Assembly: GCA_964652075.1 (NCBI GenBank)
Contig: CAZYZQ010000053.1
Location: forward strand, 1-15,192
Source: CAZYZQ01 sp964652075
Lineage (GTDB): Bacteria > Bacillota > Clostridia > Oscillospirales > Oscillospiraceae
Length of the DNA: 15,192 bases
Direction: 5' to 3'
Shown: positions 8,078-15,000 of the stretch, piece by piece
Layout of the letters: each line of letters begins with the position of its first letter
Numbering within the stretch: the first letter of the stretch is position 1
Position numbers and translations under genes: made by a program
The notes under the pieces: model-generated
What the model saw: only the letters and a program-made list of their open reading frames with translations
What the model was told of the DNA's origin: nothing
Databases searched by the model: none

Positions 8078-8992
8078 TCACTTCACGCGGATCCGGGGAT
8101 CCACAATGCCGTAGAGCACGTCGATGATCAGGTTCGCCGTCACAAGGAACGTGCCATAGAAGATCGTCAGGCCCATAACCAGTGGATAGTCCAGCGTGGT
8201 CACGCAGTCGACGAAGTATTTGCCGAGGCCCGGGATGCGGAAGATGCTCTCCACCACGAAGGAGCCCATCATAATGCTGGCCAGCCAGACGCCCATGTTC
8301 GTCAGGATCGGCACGAGCGAGTTTTTCAGCTGGTGGCGCAGCACGACCTTGATGGGCGACAGGCCCTTGGAACGGGCGGTCTTGACGTAGTCCTGCGTCG
8401 TCACGGCCAGCATACTGGCGCGCATACTTCTGGTGCTGCTGGCGATGCTGCTGATGGACAGCACCAGCACCGGCATGATGGACTGGCGCAGCGTGCCCCA
8501 GCCGGAGACCGGCAGGATCCGCAGCTTGACCGCCAGCAGATAGCGCAGCAGCGGCCCGAGCACCATACTCGGCAGCGCGATGCCCAGAACCGCCACAATC
8601 ATCAGCACATAGTCCGGCCAGCGGCCGCGGAACTGGGCGCAGAGGATGCCGAACAGGATGCCGATCAGCTCGGCCACGACAAACGCCGCAATGCCCAGCG
8701 AGGCGGAGATCGGGAAGGTCTCCTTGATAATCGTCGTCACCCCGCGGCCGACCTGCTTCAGGGAGGTTCCAAGGTCGCCGTGGAGCAGATTGGACATATA
8801 GGTCAAGTACTGTTGCAGGATCGGCTTGTCGAGGCCGTAATAGGCCCGCTGCCGCTCCTGCACCGCGACGGGGATCTTATCGTTGAGGAACGGATCGCCC
8901 GGGAGGAGCTTGACCAGGAAAAAGGTCAGCGTCGCCAGCACAAAGACTGTCAGTACCGCGATCAGGACCTTTTTTGCGATGTACTTTACCAT
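8078..8992 (-). CDS. dppB: Peptide ABC transporter permease, DppB/OppB type
   Basis: This is the other membrane subunit, first of the four transporter-core genes. Helix 1 spans about 8-28 and is followed by LLPGDPF, the usual DppB/OppB sequence entering the outer loop; the YGLDKPILQQYLTYMSNLLHGDLGTS segment is also typical. The EAA loop is TARSKGLSPIKVVLRHQLKN (about 205-224), and ESIFRIPGLGKYF and the ending DVLYGIVDPRIRVK fit the family. An ATG at 9010 is in frame but has no ribosome site. ATG8992 has AAGGGTG (8998-9004) 5 nt upstream and gives 304 residues starting directly at MVKYIAKK, the usual start. The gene lies behind a terminator-like hairpin that follows the binding-protein gene, so its transcription depends on readthrough. 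Confidence 0.92.
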   Translation of the reverse strand: MVKYIAKKVLIAVLTVFVLATLTFFLVKLLPGDPFLNDKIPVAVQERQRAYYGLDKPILQQYLTYMSNLLHGDLGTSLKQVGRGVTTIIKETFPISASLGIAAFVVAELIGILFGILCAQFRGRWPDYVLMIVAVLGIALPSMVLGPLLRYLLAVKLRILPVSGWGTLRQSIMPVLVLSISSIASSTRSMRASMLAVTTQDYVKTARSKGLSPIKVVLRHQLKNSLVPILTNMGVWLASIMMGSFVVESIFRIPGLGKYFVDCVTTLDYPLVMGLTIFYGTFLVTANLIIDVLYGIVDPRIRVK

Positions 8993-9031
8993 ACCATCAC
9001 CCTTTGTCATTTCTGGTTTTGCGTCAGATTA

Positions 9032-9043
9032 TGCCATATGGCA
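9032..9043. repeat. 12-bp perfect palindrome
   Basis: TGCCATATGGCA reads the same on both strands. It lies between the transporter-core genes and the terminator hairpin and partly overlaps the hairpin's T-tract. It may be a protein site or may extend the terminator's folding; nothing further can be said. Confidence 0.35.
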
Positions 9044-9078
9044 AAAACGGGGATCACATCGCTGTGATCCCACGTTTT
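9043..9078 (-). terminator. Terminator/attenuator between binding protein and permease genes
   Basis: On the minus strand, a 9-bp stem (9063-9071 with 9050-9058, loop 9059-9062) is extended by CGTTTT/AAAACG (9073-9078 with 9044-9049) past a single bulged base at 9072. It is followed by a TTTTT run (9047-9043). It starts 18 nt after the binding-protein stop. In dpp/opp operons such a hairpin commonly limits readthrough, so the lipoprotein is made in excess over the membrane subunits. No separate promoter was found before dppB, which favours partial rather than complete termination. Confidence 0.8.
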
Positions 9079-9096
9079 ACAGGTTATACATGCACC

Positions 9097-10788
9097 TTAT
9101 TTCGTCACATCAGCGTAGACGAAGTTGATGCCGCTGTTGTCCATCTGCAGGCCCGTGACATCGGCGCTGTAGACGTAGTAGCTGGAGATCCAGGTGACGC
9201 CCAGATCGATCATCTCCTCGAAGAAGAACTGCTCCAGCTCAAACATGGCGTCCTTGCGGGCTTCCCACGTCGTCGCGTTCAGGACGGCGTTGTACAGCGC
9301 GTCGTACTCGTCGCTGTAGTAGCCGTAGTTGGTGGTCGTGGAGAGGTAGTTCTCGAACAGGCCGCTGGAGTCAACCGCACCGATCTCGATGCCGCCCTTC
9401 CAGAAGTCGAACTCACCGTCGAGCATCTTCTGGAGCATGTTCTGGATCGGCTGCGCGTCGATCTCGCACTGGATGCCGAGCGTCTGGCTCCACATATCCA
9501 TGATGGCGTTCATCGCGACCATGTTGCTGCTGGAGTCCATGCACAGGATGCTGAAGGTGGGAATCTCGTCGGCCGTCTTGCCGAGTTCTTCCAGAGCCAG
9601 CGCCAGATACTCCTGCGCCTTCTCCGGATCTGCGGAGGTGCTCCAGCCCTCGAACGGATACTCCTCGCCAAACAGGCCTTCCTTGCCCTGCTCGTTGGGC
9701 ATGACCATACGGGTGGCGGGGATATCGGTCGTGTAGGCGGTGGCGACCATGGCGTCGCGGTCGATGGCCGCGCTCAGCGCCTTGCGGAAGTTCACGTTGG
9801 AGAGGAACAGGCCCGTCTCCGGCGTGTTGCCGGCATGGTTGACATGGACGCACTGTACGCCGTTCGTCTGGATCTCATAGGTAAAGCCGCTGTCCAGCAG
9901 CGTATCGGCCTGCACCTTGGTGGTCACGCCGGCAACATCCAGCTCGCCGGTCATCATCATATCCACAGCGGTGTCGCCGGTGGCGTTGATCTTCAGAACG
10001 ACCTTGTCCAGCTTGATGGCGTCGGCGTTCCAGTAGTTCGGGTTCTTCTCCAGCACGATCTCGGAGTCACGCACCCAGCTGGTGGCCGTGAACGGGCCGT
10101 TGGTCAGAACCTTGGTCGCATCGGCGCCGTACTCGATGCCGAGCTCCTCCGCCTTGGCCTGGTTGATGGGAGAGAACTCCCAGCGGCAGAAATTCTGCGG
10201 ATAGGCCGGATATTCGGTGGTCAGCTTCAGGGTGTACTCATCCACAACCTCGATGCCCAGATCCTCGACGGCGCACTCGCCGTTGTAGTACGCCTCGCCG
10301 TTTTTGATCAGGAAGCCGATGACCGCCTGATCGTAGGCCTCATCGGGGTTCAGCAGGCGCTGGAGGCCGTAGGCGAAGTCCGCGGCCGTGATCGGCGTGC
10401 CGTCGGAGTAGACATTGCTCCGGCGCAGGTGGAAGGTGTACTCGGTCAGATCGTCGCTCGCCTCGTAGCTCTCGGCGCTGCCGGGCTGCACCTCGCCGCC
10501 CGCATTGCGGAGCAGCGGCTCATTGGTGGCGACCAGGACGCGGTAGTCCGAGTCCAAGGAGGCTCTGGCGGGGTCGAGGGAGGCCGGGTCATAGGGCCAG
10601 CCCACAGTCAGGACCTTTTCGCCGGCGGAATCTCCGTCGCTCGACGGGTTGTTGTTGTCGTTGTCAGCCGGGGTTTCGGCGTTGCTGTCATTGTCAGCGG
10701 GCTGATCGTCCTTGGCGCCTGCACAGGCAGCCAGAGACAGAACCATCGCCACGCAGAGCAGCAGCGCCAACAGTTTTTTGATGCTCAT
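9097..10788 (-). CDS. Peptide-binding lipoprotein (SBP family 5, DppA/OppA-like)
   Basis: This is the 563-residue solute-binding protein of the importer. A lipoprotein signal peptide (MSIKKLLALLLCVAMVLSLA) ends at lipobox LAAC, so C22 should be lipidated and the protein tethered outside the membrane. A flexible linker rich in Asp, Asn and Ser (about 27-55) leads to the extracellular solute-binding family 5 domain (about 58-560). That domain has the expected start (TVGWPYDPASLDPARA), TPITAADFAYGLQRLLNP and NVNFRKALSAAIDRDAMV. Length is normal for DppA/OppA. Family members bind di- or oligopeptides, nickel chelates, sugars or opines, so the ligand cannot be assigned. AGGAG (10798-10802) lies 9 nt before the ATG. 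It has its own consensus promoter carrying an inverted repeat, and the permease genes follow after an attenuator. Confidence 0.93.
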   Translation of the reverse strand: MSIKKLLALLLCVAMVLSLAACAGAKDDQPADNDSNAETPADNDNNNPSSDGDSAGEKVLTVGWPYDPASLDPARASLDSDYRVLVATNEPLLRNAGGEVQPGSAESYEASDDLTEYTFHLRRSNVYSDGTPITAADFAYGLQRLLNPDEAYDQAVIGFLIKNGEAYYNGECAVEDLGIEVVDEYTLKLTTEYPAYPQNFCRWEFSPINQAKAEELGIEYGADATKVLTNGPFTATSWVRDSEIVLEKNPNYWNADAIKLDKVVLKINATGDTAVDMMMTGELDVAGVTTKVQADTLLDSGFTYEIQTNGVQCVHVNHAGNTPETGLFLSNVNFRKALSAAIDRDAMVATAYTTDIPATRMVMPNEQGKEGLFGEEYPFEGWSTSADPEKAQEYLALALEELGKTADEIPTFSILCMDSSSNMVAMNAIMDMWSQTLGIQCEIDAQPIQNMLQKMLDGEFDFWKGGIEIGAVDSSGLFENYLSTTTNYGYYSDEYDALYNAVLNATTWEARKDAMFELEQFFFEEMIDLGVTWISSYYVYSADVTGLQMDNSGINFVYADVTK

Positions 10789-10835
10789 AGCTCTTTTCTC
10801 CTTTTCAGCTTTAAGTCAGTAAAGCAAGTACGGTA

Positions 10836-10864
10836 ATTATACACGATTCGCGCAGATTTGTCAA
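10836..10864 (-). promoter_or_regulatory. Consensus sigma-A promoter of the binding-protein/transporter operon
   Basis: On the minus strand TTGACA (10864-10859) and TATAAT (10841-10836) are separated by exactly 17 bp, a perfect match to consensus. Transcription should start near 10829, leaving a leader of about 40 nt before the ATG at 10788. AT-rich DNA at 10885-10905, upstream of the -35, may add promoter strength. Such a strong promoter, overlaid by an inverted repeat, implies negative control. Confidence 0.88.
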
Positions 10865-10888
10865 TGTTCATGCAGCGAATCGTGTATA
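10838..10888. promoter_or_regulatory. 14-bp inverted repeat, probable operator over the promoter
   Basis: TATACACGATTCGC (10838-10851) and GCGAATCGTGTATA (10875-10888) are perfect inverse copies 23 nt apart (centre-to-centre 37 bp). One arm fills most of the -10 box and half the promoter spacer; the other lies upstream of the -35. Each arm contains an odd dyad, CGATTCG/CGAATCG, so each could hold a regulator dimer, with looping or tetramer binding between them. On the minus strand no T-run follows, so it is not a terminator for the upstream deacylase gene. The cognate regulator is not in the window. Confidence 0.75.
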
Positions 10889-10911
10889 TTTTTCATTTAA
10901 TTAATCGAGGC

Positions 10912-12732
10912 TCATTGCTCGTTCTTCCCGCGCTGGTAGATTGTGCCGTTTCGCAGGTGCGTGGGCTGGCCGTCCATGACCGCGAATTTGCCGTTGACCA
11001 GCACATACTCGACGCCCTTCGGCCCGGTGGTGGGATGCACGGGGTCGATCACCGGCGCGAGCTTGTCCCGATCCAGAACCACCACGTCCGCATATTTGCC
11101 CGCAAGGAGCCTGCCGCGCTCCGGCATACGCAGGATATCCGCGCTGCGGCCGCTGGCCTTGTAGATGGCCTGCTCAAAGGGCAGCTGCGTCTCGGTCAGG
11201 TACTTGATCATGGCGTTAAAATTGTTCGGCGGGCAGGTGTCCAGCGGGTAGTCGTAGCCCGCCATGTTGTAGTGCGCGTCGGCGGCGGTGCTGTCCAGAC
11301 CGACGGAGGCATCGGGGCTGGACAGGAAGATGTCCTCGCCGCCGGAGGTGGCGGCCTTATTCACCTTATAATAATAGGCGGCGGGGTCGCGCTTGAGCAC
11401 TTCCAGAATGACCTGCACCTGCGGAATGCCCCACAGCTTCGACAGCGCCGCAATCGTCCTGCCCTGCGCCTCTTTGCAGGTTGAGCCGCTGATCTGCACC
11501 GCGCCGGTGCTCTCCCCTTCCGGGTCGGACAGATAGCGCCGGAACAGCGGGAAGACGTTGCAGACCTTGTCCAGCTCCTTGCGCGCGATGCAGTCCAGAA
11601 TCCACTGCTCATACGCCTTGTCCGTCCGCAGCCGCGCGGCGAAGGGTGTCATGCCGCCCTCCTGATTGACCAGCGGCGCGAAGAAGGACGCCAGCTGCGG
11701 ATAGTAGAGCATGCTCATGCAGTCCGGCGGGATCACGTCCCACGTTGCGCGCACGCCCATGGCCTTGTACTCCTCGATCATCGCCAGAATATCCCGGGCC
11801 GACTGCTCGCTCTCCTCTTTTGTATAGCCGGGCAGGCCGAGCGCGTCGTCGGGGATGTGGCTGATATGTACCCGCACGCCGGTCTTCCGGCCGATCTCCA
11901 GAAGCTCACGGATGCCCTGGCTGGCGCGGTAATCGGGGTTATGCCTGCCGTAGCGCTCCTGCGTGTTCTGCGTATGGGCCTCCAGCACCGCGTCATAGTC
12001 CAGCAGTACCTGCGCCACCTGCGCCACCTCCTCCGGCGTCGCGTAGAGGTCGGGCATGTAGTCGAAGCCGCAGTGGACGCCGTAGGCGCCGCCCTCCAGT
12101 TCGCGCCGGAGCATGGTTTTCATGCGTTCGATCTCCTCCGACGTGGCGCTGCGCTGCCACTCGCCGTGCATCGCGTGCAGGCGGAGCTGGCCGTAGGAGA
12201 CGTAGCCGTGGATGTTGCAGCCGACGCCCTCGCGGCGCATATGCTCCAGGAATTCTCCGAAGGTCGTCCAGTCAACCTCAAAGCCCAGCGTCCGACCCGC
12301 CACGCGGCGCATGTCCCCGGTTTTGACCACGATGCTCGTGTAGGGATCGTAGCCGCTGGGAAACGCGCAGCCCAGCTCGCGCAGCGCCGGGTCCTCGATG
12401 CACTGGGAGACGTACAGCTCGTCGATGGGCGCGATGCCGATGCTGCAATGGCCGACGGACAGCGTTGTGATGCCCTGCTGTAAATAGTTCTCCATGGCCG
12501 GGTACTTTGGCATGGTCACGTCCGCGTGGGAGTGCATGTCGAGCAGGCCCGGGGTGATGGTCTTGCCGCGGACATTCAGCACCAGATCGGCGTCCGCGCA
12601 GTCGAGCGCGGAACGCTCCGCCTCCCGCGGCAGCACGGCGGCAATTTTGTCGTCCTGAATCACCAGGTCGCCCGGAAAGGCCGGCGCGCCCGTGCCGTCG
12701 ACGATTGTACCGTTAATCAGATAAATTTTCAT
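10912..12732 (-). CDS. N-acyl-D-amino-acid deacylase family amidohydrolase
   Basis: This is a 606-residue metal-dependent amidohydrolase of the D-aminoacylase group, which frees D-amino acids from N-acyl derivatives. The small N-terminal beta domain (NGTIVDGTGAPAFPGDLVI) is followed by the TIM-barrel metal motif GLLDMHSHAD (H67, H69). C96 lies in VGHCSIG, at the number of the metal-bridging Cys known in Alcaligenes D-aminoacylase. Further ligand candidates are H253 (EAHTQN), H289 and H292 (HISH), and an Asp in VGLDSTAADAH. The C-terminal GKYADVVVLD...GVEYVLVNGKFAV closes the beta domain. It is longer than the roughly 480-530 residues usual for D-aminoacylases, so it may belong to a distinct subgroup; related families act on dipeptides or hydantoin-like rings. 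The start at ATG12732 has AAGGAG (12742-12747). It is third in its operon, 14 nt after the upstream gene. No signal peptide: cytosolic. Confidence 0.88.
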   Translation of the reverse strand: MKIYLINGTIVDGTGAPAFPGDLVIQDDKIAAVLPREAERSALDCADADLVLNVRGKTITPGLLDMHSHADVTMPKYPAMENYLQQGITTLSVGHCSIGIAPIDELYVSQCIEDPALRELGCAFPSGYDPYTSIVVKTGDMRRVAGRTLGFEVDWTTFGEFLEHMRREGVGCNIHGYVSYGQLRLHAMHGEWQRSATSEEIERMKTMLRRELEGGAYGVHCGFDYMPDLYATPEEVAQVAQVLLDYDAVLEAHTQNTQERYGRHNPDYRASQGIRELLEIGRKTGVRVHISHIPDDALGLPGYTKEESEQSARDILAMIEEYKAMGVRATWDVIPPDCMSMLYYPQLASFFAPLVNQEGGMTPFAARLRTDKAYEQWILDCIARKELDKVCNVFPLFRRYLSDPEGESTGAVQISGSTCKEAQGRTIAALSKLWGIPQVQVILEVLKRDPAAYYYKVNKAATSGGEDIFLSSPDASVGLDSTAADAHYNMAGYDYPLDTCPPNNFNAMIKYLTETQLPFEQAIYKASGRSADILRMPERGRLLAGKYADVVVLDRDKLAPVIDPVHPTTGPKGVEYVLVNGKFAVMDGQPTHLRNGTIYQRGKNEQ

Positions 12733-12746
12733 ATTCTCGCTCTCCT

Positions 12747-13550
12747 TTAAAAAACAATTACGCTTGTCAGGTTCAGCAGCACACGCAGCACACTGTACGC
12801 CGCCATGGCGCTGGAACCGGCCTTCGCCGACGCGGCGCTGGCGATATTTAATGTTGCTTCGCCAAAATTCCCGCGCAGTTCCAAACGATGCGTATTGAGC
12901 CGCAGCGCGGGATCGGACTCCACCGTCACCTTTGTGTGCTCCGCGCCGACGGACGCTTCCGCCGCCGCAACGGCCACGTTGACGTTCTGCGGGAAGCGCG
13001 CAATGGCCTGCGCCGCCGTGCCGGAAAAGAGCAGCTCCTCCCTGTCCGCGTCCAGTGTCCGGCCCTCCAGAAACGGCGCGTTTTCGTAGGCCGCCGGCGG
13101 TTTTTGATTGCGCACCGTCAGCGAAACGTTGCCCATCAGCGCGGCGGTCTGTAACAGGTCAAAGCCGCCGATCGCGCCGCTGGCCACGTACAGCCGCGCG
13201 CCGCTTCTCTCTCCGGCCCGCGTCACCTCCGCCCGGAATTCCGCGTCCGCCAGCGCGCCGGAGGATAGAATAATCATGCTGCAGCCCGCCCCAAGGATCG
13301 TCGGGGCGACCGTCTTCAAATGGGCCGGGGTGGTCGCCTCGAGCACAAGCTCCGGCTGCAGGGCAAGCAGCTCCTGCAGCGTCGTGACCGCTGCGGCCTC
13401 CGTTCCCACTGCGCAGGCGCGCGCCTTTTCCATGCTGCGCCCGCAGACCGCCACCAGCTGATAGGTGGAAAACGTCTTCTTTTGAAGCTCCTGCGCAAGG
13501 ATCCGCGCCAGATTGCCCGTACCGAGGATTGCAAGTTTTTTCTTTGTCAT
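12747..13550 (-). CDS. L-aspartate dehydrogenase-like NAD(P) oxidoreductase
   Basis: This 267-residue protein follows the aspartate dehydrogenase/homoserine dehydrogenase-like fold. A Rossmann loop ILGTGNLARILA (8-19) comes first. SSGALAD (96-102), SGAIGGFDLLQTA (124-136) and FPQNVNVAVAAA (186-197) follow, all characteristic of aspartate dehydrogenases. A conserved catalytic-type His is seen in LNTHRLELRGNFG (H221). The segment that normally reads NxPSxNPKTS near the end is replaced by SAASAKAGSSAMAAYS, so the carboxylate-binding part differs. The substrate may be an Asp analogue or another amino or imino acid. The gene starts in the stop of the class V PLP gene (ATGA), with GGAGG (13558-13562) 7 nt upstream, indicating coupled synthesis. 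Catalysing amino acid to imino or keto acid, or the reverse, next to a PLP enzyme is a natural pairing. Cytosolic. Confidence 0.78.
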   Translation of the reverse strand: MTKKKLAILGTGNLARILAQELQKKTFSTYQLVAVCGRSMEKARACAVGTEAAAVTTLQELLALQPELVLEATTPAHLKTVAPTILGAGCSMIILSSGALADAEFRAEVTRAGERSGARLYVASGAIGGFDLLQTAALMGNVSLTVRNQKPPAAYENAPFLEGRTLDADREELLFSGTAAQAIARFPQNVNVAVAAAEASVGAEHTKVTVESDPALRLNTHRLELRGNFGEATLNIASAASAKAGSSAMAAYSVLRVLLNLTSVIVF

Positions 13551-14704
13551 AGCAGCGCCTCCCGCAGCGCCCGGGCCGCGCGCTGCACGTGCTCCGGGGT
13601 GTTGTAGTAGTGGAAGCTCAGTCGCAGAAAGCCCGTGTCCAGCCGTCCGTAGACCTTATATTTTTCAAACGCCGCCTCCACGCGGGAGGTCTTGTCCGGA
13701 GCAAAGTTCATGCACACATTGCCGGACCAGTACTGTTCCGCCTCCGCGCCGCGCAGCGTGACCGGGAGGCCGGCCAGTTCGCGCCGGAGCTGTCGCTCCA
13801 GCTCCATCACATGCGCGTGGATATGCTCGATGCCGATCTCCAGAAGCAGTTCGACGCTCTTGCCCAGCGCCGTGATGCCGTAGGTGTTCATGGAGCCGGC
13901 CTCCAGCCGCTGCGCGCCCTCCCGGTACGGGAACACGGGCAGCGTCCGCATCACCGGCAGCGCATCCTCGTCCACTTCCACATTGTCCTCGTTGAAGCCG
14001 TAGGGCCGCAGCTGCGAAAGAAGCGCCTTGCGCACGTAGACGAAGCCCACGCCGAACGGCCCCATCAGGCCCTTAAAGCCGCCGCAGCTCAGCACGTCGA
14101 TATTCATCTTTTGCACGTCGATCGGATTGCGGCCGATCCCCTGAATGCCGTCCACATGGAGTAAAATCCCGCGTTTTCGGCACTCCTTGCCGATCTTTGC
14201 AAGATCCGCCTTGAAGCCGGAGCGGTACTGCACGAAGGACAGCGCCACGACCTTTGTCGTCTCGTCCATCCGGGCGATGATCTCGTCCGCGTCCAGAACG
14301 CCGTTATGCGGCGGCACCAGCTCCAACCGCACGCCGTCCGCCTGACGCTGTGCCCAGCCGAGTACCACGGACGGATATTCCGACGCGCTGGAGATCACGG
14401 AATCCCCCGACGCGAGCGGATAGCTGGACGCCAGCAGGCTGTTGCCCTCGGTTGTGTTGCGGGCGAACACGATCTCCCCCGCCGCATCTGCGGCGCCGAT
14501 CAGCCGGGCGATATTCCGCCGCACCGCGTCCCGCCGTTCGCCGTAGGGGCCAAAGCAGATTCTGCCGAACGTCTTCACAAACTCGTCCTGGAACTGCCGG
14601 CAATAGGCCAGCGTCCGCTCCGGCTGCAGGCCCACGGATGCCACGTCCAGATAGGCCGCATCCTGCAAATATGCGAACTCGCGCAGATATGCCGCGTCAA
14701 TCAT
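13547..14704 (-). CDS. Class V PLP-dependent aminotransferase/lyase/epimerase-like enzyme
   Basis: This 385-residue fold-I PLP enzyme belongs to the class V family (relatives: isopenicillin N epimerase, cysteine desulfurase/selenocysteine lyase, kynureninase-like proteins). N83 and T84-T85 in ARNTTEG should hold the phosphate, D185 and the nearby Q188 in LLHVDGIQGIG contact the cofactor, and K211 in SCGGFKG is the Schiff-base lysine. The C-terminal RLSFHYYNTPEHV is typical. The RxGxHCA loop of group II cysteine desulfurases is absent; the only Cys in that zone is C331 in GNVCMNF, so desulfurase activity is not supported. Epimerase or lyase chemistry is possible. An in-frame ATG at 14758 overlaps the promoter -10 region and is excluded. 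ATG14704 has AAGGA (14714-14718) 9 nt upstream. First gene of the operon. Confidence 0.85.
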   Translation of the reverse strand: MIDAAYLREFAYLQDAAYLDVASVGLQPERTLAYCRQFQDEFVKTFGRICFGPYGERRDAVRRNIARLIGAADAAGEIVFARNTTEGNSLLASSYPLASGDSVISSASEYPSVVLGWAQRQADGVRLELVPPHNGVLDADEIIARMDETTKVVALSFVQYRSGFKADLAKIGKECRKRGILLHVDGIQGIGRNPIDVQKMNIDVLSCGGFKGLMGPFGVGFVYVRKALLSQLRPYGFNEDNVEVDEDALPVMRTLPVFPYREGAQRLEAGSMNTYGITALGKSVELLLEIGIEHIHAHVMELERQLRRELAGLPVTLRGAEAEQYWSGNVCMNFAPDKTSRVEAAFEKYKVYGRLDTGFLRLSFHYYNTPEHVQRAARALREALL

Positions 14705-14744
14705 GGTCTCAAATCCTTTTCTTCGATAACTGCCAGTTTTTGCT

Positions 14745-14774
14745 ATTTTACCACCCATATTGTCCGGCTGTCAA
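14745..14774 (-). promoter_or_regulatory. Sigma-A promoter of the class V PLP/dehydrogenase/deacylase operon
   Basis: On the minus strand TTGACA (14774-14769) and TAAAAT (14750-14745) are 18 bp apart. The start of transcription would be near 14738, about 34 nt before the chosen start codon. The CGATTCG motif of the transporter promoter is not found here, so the two operons may not share that regulator. It diverges from the tRNA promoter 50 bp away. Confidence 0.7.
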
Positions 14775-14824
14775 CTCCGCCGGAAGCCCGCCGCACAGCA
14801 AAACAAGCAGCCGTAAAATAGGAC

Positions 14825-14853
14825 TTGCATTTTGCGGAAAGACGTGCTAGAAT
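14825..14853 (+). promoter_or_regulatory. Promoter of tRNA-Pro
   Basis: TTGCAT (14825-14830) and TAGAAT (14848-14853), 17 bp apart, are good sigma-A boxes. The -10 ends 11 nt before the mature tRNA 5' end, leaving a very short precursor leader. Confidence 0.65.
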
Positions 14854-14864
14854 AGTCAAGCAAT

Positions 14865-14940
14865 CCGGGTGTGGCGCAGTTGGTAGCGCGCTTGACTGGG
14901 GGTCAAGAGGCCGCAAGTTCAAGTCTTGTCACTCGGACCA
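14865..14940 (+). tRNA. tRNA-Pro (anticodon GGG)
   Basis: The 76-nt cloverleaf is complete. The acceptor stem pairs CCGGGTG with CACTCGG (one G-T pair), discriminator A and an encoded CCA. The D stem is GCGC/GCGC around AGTTGGTA. The anticodon stem CTTGA/TCAAG encloses CTGGGGG, giving anticodon GGG for CCC/CCU proline codons. The variable loop is 5 nt, and the T stem GCAAG/CTTGT encloses TTCAAGT. A and Pro-specific G-rich anticodon bases agree with bacterial tRNA-Pro. Its 3' part is a plausible integration site, because an integrase end follows on the opposite strand. Confidence 0.96.
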
Positions 14941-14947
14941 TTAAAAC

Positions 14948-14979
14948 GGCTCGAAATCGCATGATTTCGGGTCTTTTTT
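14948..14979 (+). terminator. Terminator after tRNA-Pro
   Basis: An 11-bp stem with two G-T pairs (14948-14958 with 14963-14973, loop GCAT) is followed by TTTTTT (14974-14979). Read from the minus strand it gives a stem followed by GTTTTAA, so it may also stop integrase transcripts arriving from the right. Confidence 0.88.
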
Positions 14980-15000
14980 ATCTTCTTGTTGTCGACAGGT

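Noticed and set aside
6154..8127. 657-codon open frame on the plus strand opposite the transporter genes
   Set aside because: It lies wholly antisense to well-recognised ABC genes, is rich in His, Asp, Arg and Gln with no domain pattern, and is explained by third-position GC bias. Other long antisense frames (3741-5186, 8974-10836, 970-2217) were dropped for the same reason.
10838..10888. The inverted repeat as a rho-independent terminator of the deacylase gene
   Set aside because: The loop would be 23 nt and no T-run follows on the minus strand; a T-run exists only on the plus strand, where no gene lies upstream. The overlap with promoter boxes explains it better.
14705..14758. 18-codon N-terminal extension of the class V enzyme
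   Set aside because: Its ATG lies in the promoter spacer and overlaps the -10 region; ATG14704 has a ribosome site and fits the family start.
14811..14837. Imperfect inverted repeat CCGTAAAAT/ATTTTGCGG around the tRNA -35
   Set aside because: One mismatch in 9 bp and AT-rich arms; not distinguishable from chance, and tRNA genes rarely need an operator.
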